This document shows, in pieces, positions 1-5,011 of a DNA stretch of 5,011 nt (within the stretch, counting starts at the first letter, position 1; every line of letters begins with the position of its first letter). The position numbers and the translations under genes were made by a program. Source of the DNA: an uncultured Spirochaetaceae bacterium (lineage in GTDB: Bacteria; Spirochaetota; Spirochaetia; Treponematales; Treponemataceae). The DNA lies in NCBI GenBank assembly GCA_902773215.1, contig CACYDQ010000023.1, forward strand, positions 1 through 5,011, written 5' to 3'. The notes under the pieces were generated by a model, which worked only from the letters and a program-made list of their open reading frames with translations, had not been told where the DNA came from and made no database searches.

Positions 1-45
1 AAGGTTATGAGAATATGCCGCACTAAGACTAACGCCCTCTCCCCC

Positions 46-1488
46 TCACTTCCGCGTGACCGAGGACTTGTCCGTCGCATAAACCGCTGCCCCGGACAAC
101 CTGGACTTGAGCAGGTAGCCCTGGGCTACAAGCTTTTCCAGCACGCTCTTCCTGAAGTAGGAGGAATCCGAGAGCCCCAGGAATGACGCAATCTCGCTTG
201 ACTTACGCGGCTTCCCGTAGCAGAAAGCCAGGATTTTTCCGTCATGCGCCGAGCCGTTCTCCACGGGCACGAATTCCAGCACGGGCAGGGAGTCGTCGCG
301 TATGCCATCCGCGTATGTCAGGTCCGGCAGGACAAGGGTAAAATGGTCGGAGCTGGAATAGACGAACGGCTTGTGACGCTCATCCGCATCCTCGTATTCC
401 TGGATGATTTTGTCAAACCCCGTTCCGGCTGCCTCCATCACCCTGCACTTCACGAGGATTCCGCAAATCAGCTCATTCCGCCTCTTGGAGATAATCTTTG
501 AGAGCTCATAGCTTTTGCCCAGCTTCTCTCCCTGATAAAAGCTTCCCGGGGAAGAGATTTCCAGCCTGTCCAGGAACATATCCAGTTGGATCTGCGTTCC
601 GTCAAGGTAATAATCCCGGTGGGCCACGGAGTTCACGATTCCCTCCAGCAAGGCACGGACAGGATAGGCTGCGACCTCCTCCCTGGACTCCTCATGCTTT
701 ATGAACGTGTGGTTCATCCTCTGTTTGACGAACTCCAGCATGAAGCTTATGGAGTCCGTCAGGCATCCTGCGAAGCGGTTTATGGTGACAATCCGCTCGC
801 TCCCCTTGTTCAGCCCGGAGAACACGGAACACTGGACATTTGTCTTCCTTCCGTCATAGCTGTCCGAAAAGAGGACCGCTCCGTTTTTGAGCAGCCCGTC
901 AGCGTTAAAGAAGCCCATTGACCGCAGGGCCTTGTCAGAAAGCTCCCCGTCCGGATTGTTCCCGGCAAAAAAGGCGAACATCTTGGAAAAATCCTCTCGG
1001 CGGTAGGGAATGTCGGAATCCAGTATGTCGAACTGCGCGTTGCGGCTCCGTATGCTCATGGAGATGATTTCCTCATAGGTCGCCCCGTTCGTGAAACCGT
1101 CGCGCCGCATATATATGGAAGGAATATTCTTGAATTTGACGATTACCGGCTTGACGGGGGACTCCGGCACATCGGCCCGCATTATGAAAAGCTCCGTCCC
1201 GTTGTTCTCGTAGCGGACAAAGGAAATCCGTATGACAGGGCGGGGAAAGACATGCTCGTTCACCTGGTTGTTGAAGAAATTGCGCTCGGCATCCGCATCC
1301 TGCCTTGAAAAACCAATCAGCTTGCTGGTCTTGTCCTCCACTCCGATGAAAAACGAACCGCCTTCTGCATTCGCAAAGCCCGCCACAGTCTTGAGCCAGC
1401 CTTCAACATTGTCCCGGTTCAGCCGGGCCTTGCATTCCAGGCTGAATCCCTCAAGCTCCGATACATCCAGTATGTCATCAAGCAGCAT
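46..1488 (-). CDS. AlbA_2 (Schlafen-like)/HATPase_c_4 putative DNA-binding ATP-binding regulator
   Basis: Encodes 480 residues. The N-terminal part (about residues 12-130) matches the AlbA_2, or Schlafen AlbA_2-like, putative nucleic-acid-binding domain, with the hallmark GFSLECKA (14-21), the helix GWLKTVAGFANAEGG (30-44), FFIGVED (46-52) and a YMRRDG segment (126-131). The middle (about 275-390) resembles the HATPase_c_4 domain: ALLEGIVNSVAHRDY (279-293) carries the E/N/H-R-D signature, followed by LEISSPGSF (309-317) and MEAAGTGFDKI (351-361). Residues 415-473 look like a winged helix (KILAFCYGKPRKSSEIASFL, then SVLEKLVAQGYL and AVYATD). There is no signal peptide, so it should act in the cytoplasm. 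Family members are usually annotated as transcriptional regulators or ATP-binding proteins and are frequent in accessory islands; the biochemical role is mostly unknown. The start is fixed by an in-frame TAA at 1492-1494. A GGGGG at 1495-1499, six bases from ATG, is a weak ribosome binding site. A repeat array lies directly upstream, suggesting autoregulation (inference). Family assignment is solid; function is not. Confidence 0.9.
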   Translation of the reverse strand: MLLDDILDVSELEGFSLECKARLNRDNVEGWLKTVAGFANAEGGSFFIGVEDKTSKLIGFSRQDADAERNFFNNQVNEHVFPRPVIRISFVRYENNGTELFIMRADVPESPVKPVIVKFKNIPSIYMRRDGFTNGATYEEIISMSIRSRNAQFDILDSDIPYRREDFSKMFAFFAGNNPDGELSDKALRSMGFFNADGLLKNGAVLFSDSYDGRKTNVQCSVFSGLNKGSERIVTINRFAGCLTDSISFMLEFVKQRMNHTFIKHEESREEVAAYPVRALLEGIVNSVAHRDYYLDGTQIQLDMFLDRLEISSPGSFYQGEKLGKSYELSKIISKRRNELICGILVKCRVMEAAGTGFDKIIQEYEDADERHKPFVYSSSDHFTLVLPDLTYADGIRDDSLPVLEFVPVENGSAHDGKILAFCYGKPRKSSEIASFLGLSDSSYFRKSVLEKLVAQGYLLKSRLSGAAVYATDKSSVTRK

Positions 1489-1530
1489 GGCTTACCCCCG
1501 CCGTCAGCCACTTCAAACACTTCGAAGCGG

Positions 1531-1549
1531 CTTTGAAGTTACTTCAAAG
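1531..1549. promoter_or_regulatory. Perfect 19-bp palindrome, candidate operator
   Basis: CTTTGAAGT-T-ACTTCAAAG is a perfect inverted repeat with 9-bp arms around a single base. It is formed by the only inverted copy of the repeat octamer and the direct copy starting at 1541. It overlaps the -10 box and expected transcription start of the candidate promoter for the AlbA_2 gene, the classic place for a repressor dimer site. A second, shorter palindrome, CTTCGAAG, lies at 1520-1527 in the variant repeat. The symmetry is seen directly; the operator role is inferred from position. The same sequence could form a small hairpin in the leader RNA, although only one base would form the loop, which makes a DNA site more likely. 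Confidence 0.55.
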
Positions 1550-1576
1550 TGTACTTCAAACTCACTTCAAAGTCAA
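1548..1576 (-). promoter_or_regulatory. Candidate sigma70-type promoter of the AlbA_2 gene
   Basis: On the minus strand a -35 box TTGACT (1576-1571, five of six matches to TTGACA) is followed after exactly 17 bases by TACACT (1553-1548, four of six matches to TATAAT). Transcription would start near 1541, giving a leader of about 50 bases before the ATG at 1488. Both boxes are partly built from the repeat octamer plus its linkers: TTGACT exists because the linker after the copy at 1564 is GTCA, and TACACT because the linker after 1541 is GTGT. This is the best promoter I found in the gap. Because the array is T- and A-rich on a GC-rich background, a chance match is possible. Confidence 0.42.
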
Positions 1577-1644
1577 CTTCAAAGCTACTTCAAAGTCACT
1601 TCAAACACTTCAAAGTCATCCGGCTCCGTTACAAACCGCGGCCC

Positions 1645-1668
1645 GGTCAGCCTGAGGCCCGGCTGACC
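1645..1668 (-). terminator. GC-rich hairpin after the GH32 gene, possible terminator
   Basis: GGTCAGCC (1645-1652) and GGCTGACC (1661-1668) form a perfect 8-bp stem with an 8-base loop, beginning nine bases beyond the stop codon of the GH32 gene. The position suits transcription termination or 3'-end protection of the sugar operon mRNA. On the minus strand the stem is followed by GGGCCGCGG and only a TTT run, so the U-tract expected of an intrinsic terminator is missing. An alternative pairing, CCTGAGG (1651-1657) with CCTCAGG (1676-1682), would include the stop codon and compete with the first stem. The hairpin is clear; its terminator activity is uncertain. Confidence 0.4.
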
Positions 1669-1677
1669 CCTGCTTCC

Positions 1678-3156
1678 TCAGGCTCCCAGGCTGTAGGCCT
1701 CCACACCAAGGCTCAGCTTACCGTCCGAGCAGAAGGAGATGCCGTCGGCACGGATATCCGTGTAGAAGACTGCCGTCATCACCTGCTCCCCGCCGTTGGC
1801 AAAGACCTCCACGCTGTATTTGTCAAGCACGACCCTCAGGCGGAGCCCCGGCTCCGTGCGGAACAGGCGGCTTTCCTGCACGTGCAGCAACGCGCGTCGG
1901 CTGCCCGAAAAGCGGCGGTCCAGGCTGAGCGTGCCCTCATAGGGGCGGTACATGATGTCCGTGTGGAAGCCCAATCCCTCGGCAAGCCTTATGCGGAACA
2001 CATGGCAGGGGGAATCCCCGGCGTCAGGCCTGATGTCCAGCTCCATGTCCACGAGCCTTCCATGCAGGCCCTCAAGCCGCTTTTCGCCGCTGAAGCAGAA
2101 TTCCCCGCCCGCAAGCTTCGCGCCACGGAATCTTTCCAGCTCGCGCACAGGCTGCTGAATCAGCCTCCCGTCGCGGACGGACAGCTCGCGGGGCAGCGTC
2201 ATCTGCGACGACCACGCGCCGCCTTCCCGTATGGCACAGCTGTCCCAGTTCTGCATCCAGGCTATCATGATTCTCCTGCCGTCCGGCGCGAGCAGGGTCT
2301 GGGGCGCGTAGAAGTCAATCCCGCAATCGATGCACTGGTTCTGCCTTTCCCTGAAGCAGCCCGTCTTCTCATCGAAATCCCCGATGATGCAGACCGTCCC
2401 GTTGCCGCTGTGGTACTCGCCGTCCGCGACCATATCCTGCGGGCTGAGGATCAGGAGCTGGTTTCCGTCCAGGGAAAAGAAATCAGGGCATTCCCACATC
2501 CTGCCGAGCCTGCCGTGGTTCCCGGCCAGCACTTTCCAGAAGCTCCAGCGGAAACCGTCCCCGCTCTCGTACAGAAGGATCTGCCCGCTCCCGTCGGCGG
2601 CCCGGCTGGCCACTGCGCAGCAGAAACTGCCGTCTGACTTCCGCCATATCTTGGGGTCACGGAAATCGGCGGTGCTCGCTCCTTCGGGCAGCATGGAAGA
2701 GCTTATGACGGGGTTCCCCTCGTACTTCTTGTAGTCAGTTCCGTCGCCTGCGGCCAGGCACTGGACCTGAACGTCGCGTATGCCCCCGTCCGCAAGCTTC
2801 TCCTGCCTGACCCCGGTGTACATGAGCAGCTGCCTGCCGTCGTCCAGCCGGGTCGCGCTGCCAGAGAAGCAGCCGTCGCAGTCATAGGGGGCATCCGGGG
2901 CCAATGCGGCGGGAAGGTATTCCCAGCGCAAGAGGTCCTCCGAGACGGCGTGCCCCCAGTGCATGGTGGCCCAGTGCATGCCGTACGGATTGTACTGGTA
3001 GAACAGGTGGTATTTCCCGCCATAATACGAGAAACCGTTCGGGTCATTCATCCAGCCGCAGCAGGGAGTCAGGTGGAACGCGGGCCGCTCATCCTCCCGG
3101 ATGAGGGCGGCCGCATTACGCTCGTAATCCCGTGCGTCTTGCAGTCGCCCGCCCAT
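1678..3156 (-). CDS. GH32 beta-fructosidase (sucrose/fructooligosaccharide hydrolase)
   Basis: Encodes 492 residues, about the usual length for bacterial GH32 enzymes, which hydrolyse terminal beta-fructofuranosyl bonds in sucrose, sucrose-6-phosphate or fructans with retention. All three catalytic motifs are present: WMNDPNG (35-41, nucleophile Asp38), FRDPK (165-169, stabilising Asp167) and WECPD (221-225, acid/base Glu222). Also seen are FHLTP (27-31), GCFSGS (95-100), YTG (113-115) and DFYAPQT (281-287). The last third, with LDKYSVEVFANGGEQ (444-458), is the typical C-terminal beta-sandwich. There is no signal peptide, so the enzyme should be cytoplasmic and act on imported sugar. I chose the ATG at 3154-3156: it lies one base after the stop of the upstream binding-protein gene, with GGGGA six bases ahead. 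A longer reading from a TTG at 3187-3189 adds 11 unconvincing residues. The gene is probably translationally coupled to the transporter. Whether it prefers sucrose or fructooligosaccharide cannot be told from sequence alone. Confidence 0.95.
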   Translation of the reverse strand: MGGRLQDARDYERNAAALIREDERPAFHLTPCCGWMNDPNGFSYYGGKYHLFYQYNPYGMHWATMHWGHAVSEDLLRWEYLPAALAPDAPYDCDGCFSGSATRLDDGRQLLMYTGVRQEKLADGGIRDVQVQCLAAGDGTDYKKYEGNPVISSSMLPEGASTADFRDPKIWRKSDGSFCCAVASRAADGSGQILLYESGDGFRWSFWKVLAGNHGRLGRMWECPDFFSLDGNQLLILSPQDMVADGEYHSGNGTVCIIGDFDEKTGCFRERQNQCIDCGIDFYAPQTLLAPDGRRIMIAWMQNWDSCAIREGGAWSSQMTLPRELSVRDGRLIQQPVRELERFRGAKLAGGEFCFSGEKRLEGLHGRLVDMELDIRPDAGDSPCHVFRIRLAEGLGFHTDIMYRPYEGTLSLDRRFSGSRRALLHVQESRLFRTEPGLRLRVVLDKYSVEVFANGGEQVMTAVFYTDIRADGISFCSDGKLSLGVEAYSLGA

Positions 3157-3157
3157 A

Positions 3158-4831
3158 TCAGTTCCCCATCGATGCGTAGTATGCGTCAAGATATTTCTGG
3201 TAGAGGGCCAGGTAGTCGTCCAGGTGGTAGGAGTCCAGCTTCTTGCAGAAAGCCTGCCAGTCCTGGCCGCTGAATCCGTTCATCACCCAGTCGGACTTGA
3301 CAGCGTTGATCGTCTTGCTTATGTCCGCCTGCAGGGTGGAAAGCTTCTCCGTGTCCTCGCGCGTCATGAAGACGTTGGGGTACACGTACTTCTCGTTCAC
3401 GTCGGGCGTGTAGTAGTCCTTGATCCAGTCCAGGCGGTACTGCGCGTCATCTGGGCAGGTGACGTACACGCCGTAGTACTCGTCCAGTATGGCGAGGGGG
3501 CCGTTGACGGACTCGGCCTCGCGAACTTCCACGGGGGAAGCGTCACCGAGCGGGGCATGCTTGAGCATGGTCTTGCCGGAGGCGTTCTCGCCGAGCACGA
3601 AGATGTCAAAGTCATCGTCCTCGCCGTAAGTCCCCCAGTTGTTCTGCGGGGACTGGAAGGGGTCGTACATCTGGTCAAGCCAGGCGCAGACGAGGGCAGG
3701 CTTCTTCGCAACAGCCGTGACGACGCAGCGGCCGCGGTCAAATCCGCTCGTGAAAGACCCGTTCTGGGCGGTCAGATTGCGCACGTCGGCGGTCAGCACG
3801 GGAAGGGGAACCCAGTCCGCCAGGTTCGCGATGTTCGCAACGTCCCAGCTGAAGCAGACACCGTACCTGCCGGACTTGCCCTTGGACACGTAGGTGGACC
3901 ACTCCTGGGTGAAGGACTCCGGGTCAATCAGCCCCTGCTCGTACAGGCGGTGCAGCCATTCGCAGCCCTTCCTGAACCCTTCCTGGTTGGCGCTGCAGAT
4001 GACCTTGCGGCTGTCCGTGACGGCGATGTGCCGGCCCTTGTCCGCGTCCCCGTAGCCCTCGCCGAAGCCGTTGATGAGCACGAAGGGGTCCTGCCCGCCG
4101 TCGTTCATGATGCATGACATGGGGATGATGCTCCCGTCTATGTTGAACTGCTTCTGAATCCGCGCGGCATTGTCACGGAAGGCGACGAGCGTCTTCTCGA
4201 ATTCGTCCGTGTTCGTCGGGAGAGGAAGGCCCAGGAAATCCAGCCACTTCTTGTTGATGAAGCTCATGTTGTCTATGACCTGGATGGCCTCCTTGCCTGA
4301 GCCGAGCTGCTCGATCCAGGGCAGGGCCCAGATGTGCCCCTCGGAGTCCGTGCACATCGCGCGGTACTCCGGGTATTTGTCGAACACCGCCTTCAGGTTT
4401 GGCATGTAAGCGTCTATATACCCCTCAAGGGGAATGATGATGCCCTGGTCTGCATACTTGAGCAGGCTGGAGTCGTTGAAGTTCGCCGTGAAGACGAAGT
4501 CCGTGAGCGTCTTGGGGTTGGCCATCGCGAGCGTAATCTTGTCGTTCCACTGGTCGCCCTGCATGGCGGTCCACTTTATCTCAACGTTCGTCTTTTCCTG
4601 CAGGCGGCGGAAAATCGTCCGCTTGTTGGGGTCGGACTCCGTGTTCGCCGGGAAGCTCGTCATGCCCGTCAGCACGACCTTCTCCTTGAGCGGGAAGGCG
4701 AGAGTGGCGGGATCCACCTGCTCGACCTCGCCCTTGTTCAGCGCGACCTGCTGCCTGCCGCCGCAGCCGCAGAGCACCGAGCCTGCCAGCGCAAGGGCGG
4801 CAAGGCATGTCATTCTCATCATCTTTTTCAT
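3158..4831 (-). CDS. ABC sugar transporter solute-binding lipoprotein (LplA/YtcQ type)
   Basis: Encodes 557 residues, matching the large (about 500-560 residue) family-1 extracellular solute-binding proteins of the LplA/YtcQ type. The N-terminus is a lipoprotein signal: basic MKKMMR, a hydrophobic stretch (8-20) and lipobox LCGC with Cys23 as the likely lipidated residue, after which the mature protein would be membrane-anchored outside the cytoplasm. The early mature region (KVVLTGMTSFPANTESDPNK at 51-70, then IFRRLQEKTNVEIKW, WNDKITLAMA and DFVFTANF) follows the usual first lobe of this family. GHIWALPW (165-172), INKKWLDFLGLPLPTNTDEF (192-211) and the C-terminal region are also family-like. 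It lies downstream of a permease gene and one base upstream of the GH32 gene, so a fructose-containing oligosaccharide is the likely ligand (inference from context, not from binding residues). An excellent ribosome binding site precedes it. The transporter class normally lacks a dedicated ATPase and borrows a shared MsmX-like one; none is seen here. Confidence 0.93.
   Translation of the reverse strand: MKKMMRMTCLAALALAGSVLCGCGGRQQVALNKGEVEQVDPATLAFPLKEKVVLTGMTSFPANTESDPNKRTIFRRLQEKTNVEIKWTAMQGDQWNDKITLAMANPKTLTDFVFTANFNDSSLLKYADQGIIIPLEGYIDAYMPNLKAVFDKYPEYRAMCTDSEGHIWALPWIEQLGSGKEAIQVIDNMSFINKKWLDFLGLPLPTNTDEFEKTLVAFRDNAARIQKQFNIDGSIIPMSCIMNDGGQDPFVLINGFGEGYGDADKGRHIAVTDSRKVICSANQEGFRKGCEWLHRLYEQGLIDPESFTQEWSTYVSKGKSGRYGVCFSWDVANIANLADWVPLPVLTADVRNLTAQNGSFTSGFDRGRCVVTAVAKKPALVCAWLDQMYDPFQSPQNNWGTYGEDDDFDIFVLGENASGKTMLKHAPLGDASPVEVREAESVNGPLAILDEYYGVYVTCPDDAQYRLDWIKDYYTPDVNEKYVYPNVFMTREDTEKLSTLQADISKTINAVKSDWVMNGFSGQDWQAFCKKLDSYHLDDYLALYQKYLDAYYASMGN
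3163..3167 (-). promoter_or_regulatory. Ribosome binding site of the GH32 gene inside the upstream gene
   Basis: GGGGA on the minus strand, formed by the final Met-Gly-Asn codons of the binding-protein gene, stands six bases before the ATG at 3156-3154. The stop TGA (3160-3158) and this ATG are separated by one base, an arrangement typical of translational coupling. This site decides the GH32 start in favour of the ATG over the earlier TTG. Confidence 0.65.
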
Positions 4832-4836
4832 ATATA

Positions 4837-4842
4837 TCCTCC
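4837..4842 (-). promoter_or_regulatory. Strong ribosome binding site of the solute-binding protein gene
   Basis: GGAGGA on the minus strand has its GGAGG core six bases from the ATG at 4831-4829, preceded by a run of T and followed by ATATAT. It is the best ribosome binding site in the window. It sits in an AT-rich, unstructured-looking spacer (4832-4885) with no hairpin and no convincing promoter, consistent with one transcript from the permease into this gene and with high synthesis of the binding protein relative to the permease. Confidence 0.85.
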
Positions 4843-4866
4843 AAAAAATGAATTCTCCCGAATATC

Positions 4867-4889
4867 CTTTTATCTATTCTTTTATCTAT
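4867..4889. repeat. Two-copy 12-bp-period tandem repeat at the permease gene end
   Basis: CTTTTATCTAT occurs at 4867-4877 and again at 4879-4889, separated by a single T. The second copy contains the permease stop codon (TAG on the minus strand, 4888-4886). It looks like a small slippage duplication in the AT-rich spacer. No function is apparent beyond lengthening the spacer by about one helical turn. Confidence 0.7.
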
Positions 4890-5011
4890 CCCTTTATAGA
4901 ACCGGCCATAATCCCGCTGTCAAAGTACTTCTGGAAGAAGGGGTACATGACAAGCAGGGGAAGGCTGGACACTATGATCGTCGCGTACTTGAGCAGCTCC
5001 GCAAGCTGGGC
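4886..5011 (-). CDS. ABC sugar transporter permease, C-terminal fragment (YtcP/LplC type)
   Basis: Only the last 41 codons and the TAG stop lie in the window; the rest continues beyond position 5011. The visible peptide begins AQLAELLKYATIIVSSLPLL and ends YPFFQKYFDSGIMAGSIKG. It contains a transmembrane segment (about fragment residues 9-26) and the conserved tail (YPFFQKYF, then G, then G-x-x-KG) of binding-protein-dependent sugar permeases related to MalG, in particular the YtcP/LplC branch that pairs with large LplA/YtcQ binding proteins. It would be an inner-membrane subunit importing the ligand of the lipoprotein encoded 54 bases downstream. The gene is complete at its 3' end with no sign of damage. 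The truncation is due only to the window edge. Confidence 0.88.
   Translation of the reverse strand, partial: AQLAELLKYATIIVSSLPLLVMYPFFQKYFDSGIMAGSIKG

Larger units (their letters stand above)
1510..1614. repeat. Helically phased ACTTCAAA repeat array (9 direct, 1 inverted copy)
   Basis: Direct copies of the octamer ACTTCAAA on the plus strand start at 1510, 1519 (variant ACTTCGAA), 1541, 1553, 1564, 1576, 1587, 1598 and 1607. An inverted copy, TTTGAAGT, lies at 1532-1539. Start-to-start spacings are 9, 22, 12, 11, 12, 11, 11 and 9 bp. The core is therefore spaced at about one DNA helical turn, and the 22-bp step leaves room for the inverted copy. Linkers of one to four bases vary (often GTC, also GTGT, CTC, GCT) while the octamer is almost invariant, so the octamer looks like the selected unit. 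The array occupies most of the 189-bp gap between the GH32 gene and the AlbA_2 gene and ends 21 bases before the latter's start codon. A multi-site operator is the likeliest reading. A replication iteron or a mobile DNA-level repeat is possible. The repeats are seen directly; the role is inferred. Confidence 0.93.

Noticed and set aside
1510..1614. The repeat array as a CRISPR
   Set aside because: Units are 8-11 bp with linkers of one to four bases, far too short for CRISPR repeats and spacers, and no cas gene is present.
1510..1614. The array as plasmid replication iterons
   Set aside because: The phasing is iteron-like, but no replication initiator gene or DnaA box set is seen and the surroundings look chromosomal; it cannot be fully excluded, but an operator is the simpler reading.
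1549..2637. A 362-codon plus-strand open frame through the repeats and antisense to the GH32 gene
   Set aside because: It lies opposite a clear GH32 gene with all catalytic motifs, its peptide resembles no family I know and is rich in Ala, Pro, Val and Arg as expected of a GC-rich antisense shadow, and its opening part merely reads the 11-bp repeat.
3157..3189. An N-terminal extension of the GH32 protein from a TTG start
   Set aside because: TTG is a poor start without a good ribosome binding site, it would overlap the upstream gene by 32 bases, and the ATG at 3156 has a well-placed GGGGA.
3224..4117. A 297-codon plus-strand open frame antisense to the binding-protein gene
   Set aside because: Low-complexity Val/Ala/Gly/Leu-rich peptide without recognisable domains, fully opposite a well-supported lipoprotein gene; it is a codon-bias shadow.
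4832..4885. A separate promoter or terminator between the permease and the binding-protein gene
   Set aside because: I found no stable inverted repeat and no pair of promoter boxes at proper spacing; the spacer is simply AT-rich with a good ribosome binding site.

Overview
This 5,011-base window reads as bacterial chromosome of moderately high G+C content, with every supported gene on the minus strand. The type of sugar transporter seen here (a large lipoprotein binding protein of the LplA/YtcQ type next to a YtcP/LplC-type permease, followed by a cytoplasmic glycosidase) is typical of Clostridia/Bacilli and of Spirochaetes such as Treponema. I cannot choose between these groups from the sequence alone. 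A host-associated or plant-sugar-using anaerobe is a reasonable guess, not a demonstrated fact.

In the direction of transcription (right to left): positions 5011-4886 hold the last 41 codons of an ABC sugar permease that runs off the window. After a short AT-rich spacer with a strong ribosome binding site comes a 557-residue lipoprotein solute-binding protein (4831-3158). One base after its stop codon begins a 492-residue family GH32 beta-fructosidase (3156-1678), whose ribosome binding site lies inside the last codons of the binding-protein gene. These three genes look like the distal end of one fructoside uptake-and-hydrolysis operon. The binding protein captures a fructose-containing saccharide outside the membrane, the permease imports it, and the cytoplasmic GH32 enzyme releases fructose. 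No ATPase gene is visible.

After a GC-rich hairpin just beyond the GH32 stop comes the unusual part of the window. A roughly 105-bp array of nine direct copies and one inverted copy of the octamer ACTTCAAA (1510-1614) is phased mostly every 11-12 bp, about one DNA helical turn. It sits immediately upstream of a separate gene (1488-46) encoding a 480-residue AlbA_2 (Schlafen-like)/HATPase_c_4 protein with a C-terminal winged-helix-like segment. A plausible sigma70-type promoter for this gene lies inside the array, and a perfect 19-bp palindrome made of two repeat copies overlaps its -10 box and predicted start. My main hypothesis is that the array is a multi-site operator for this protein or a partner. 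The gene also looks somewhat lower in G+C than the sugar genes in lines I sampled, which fits an accessory insertion beside the operon.

Positions 1-45, beyond the stop of the last gene, show no feature I can support. The gene-free stretches (1489-1677 and 4832-4885) are described in the entries below.
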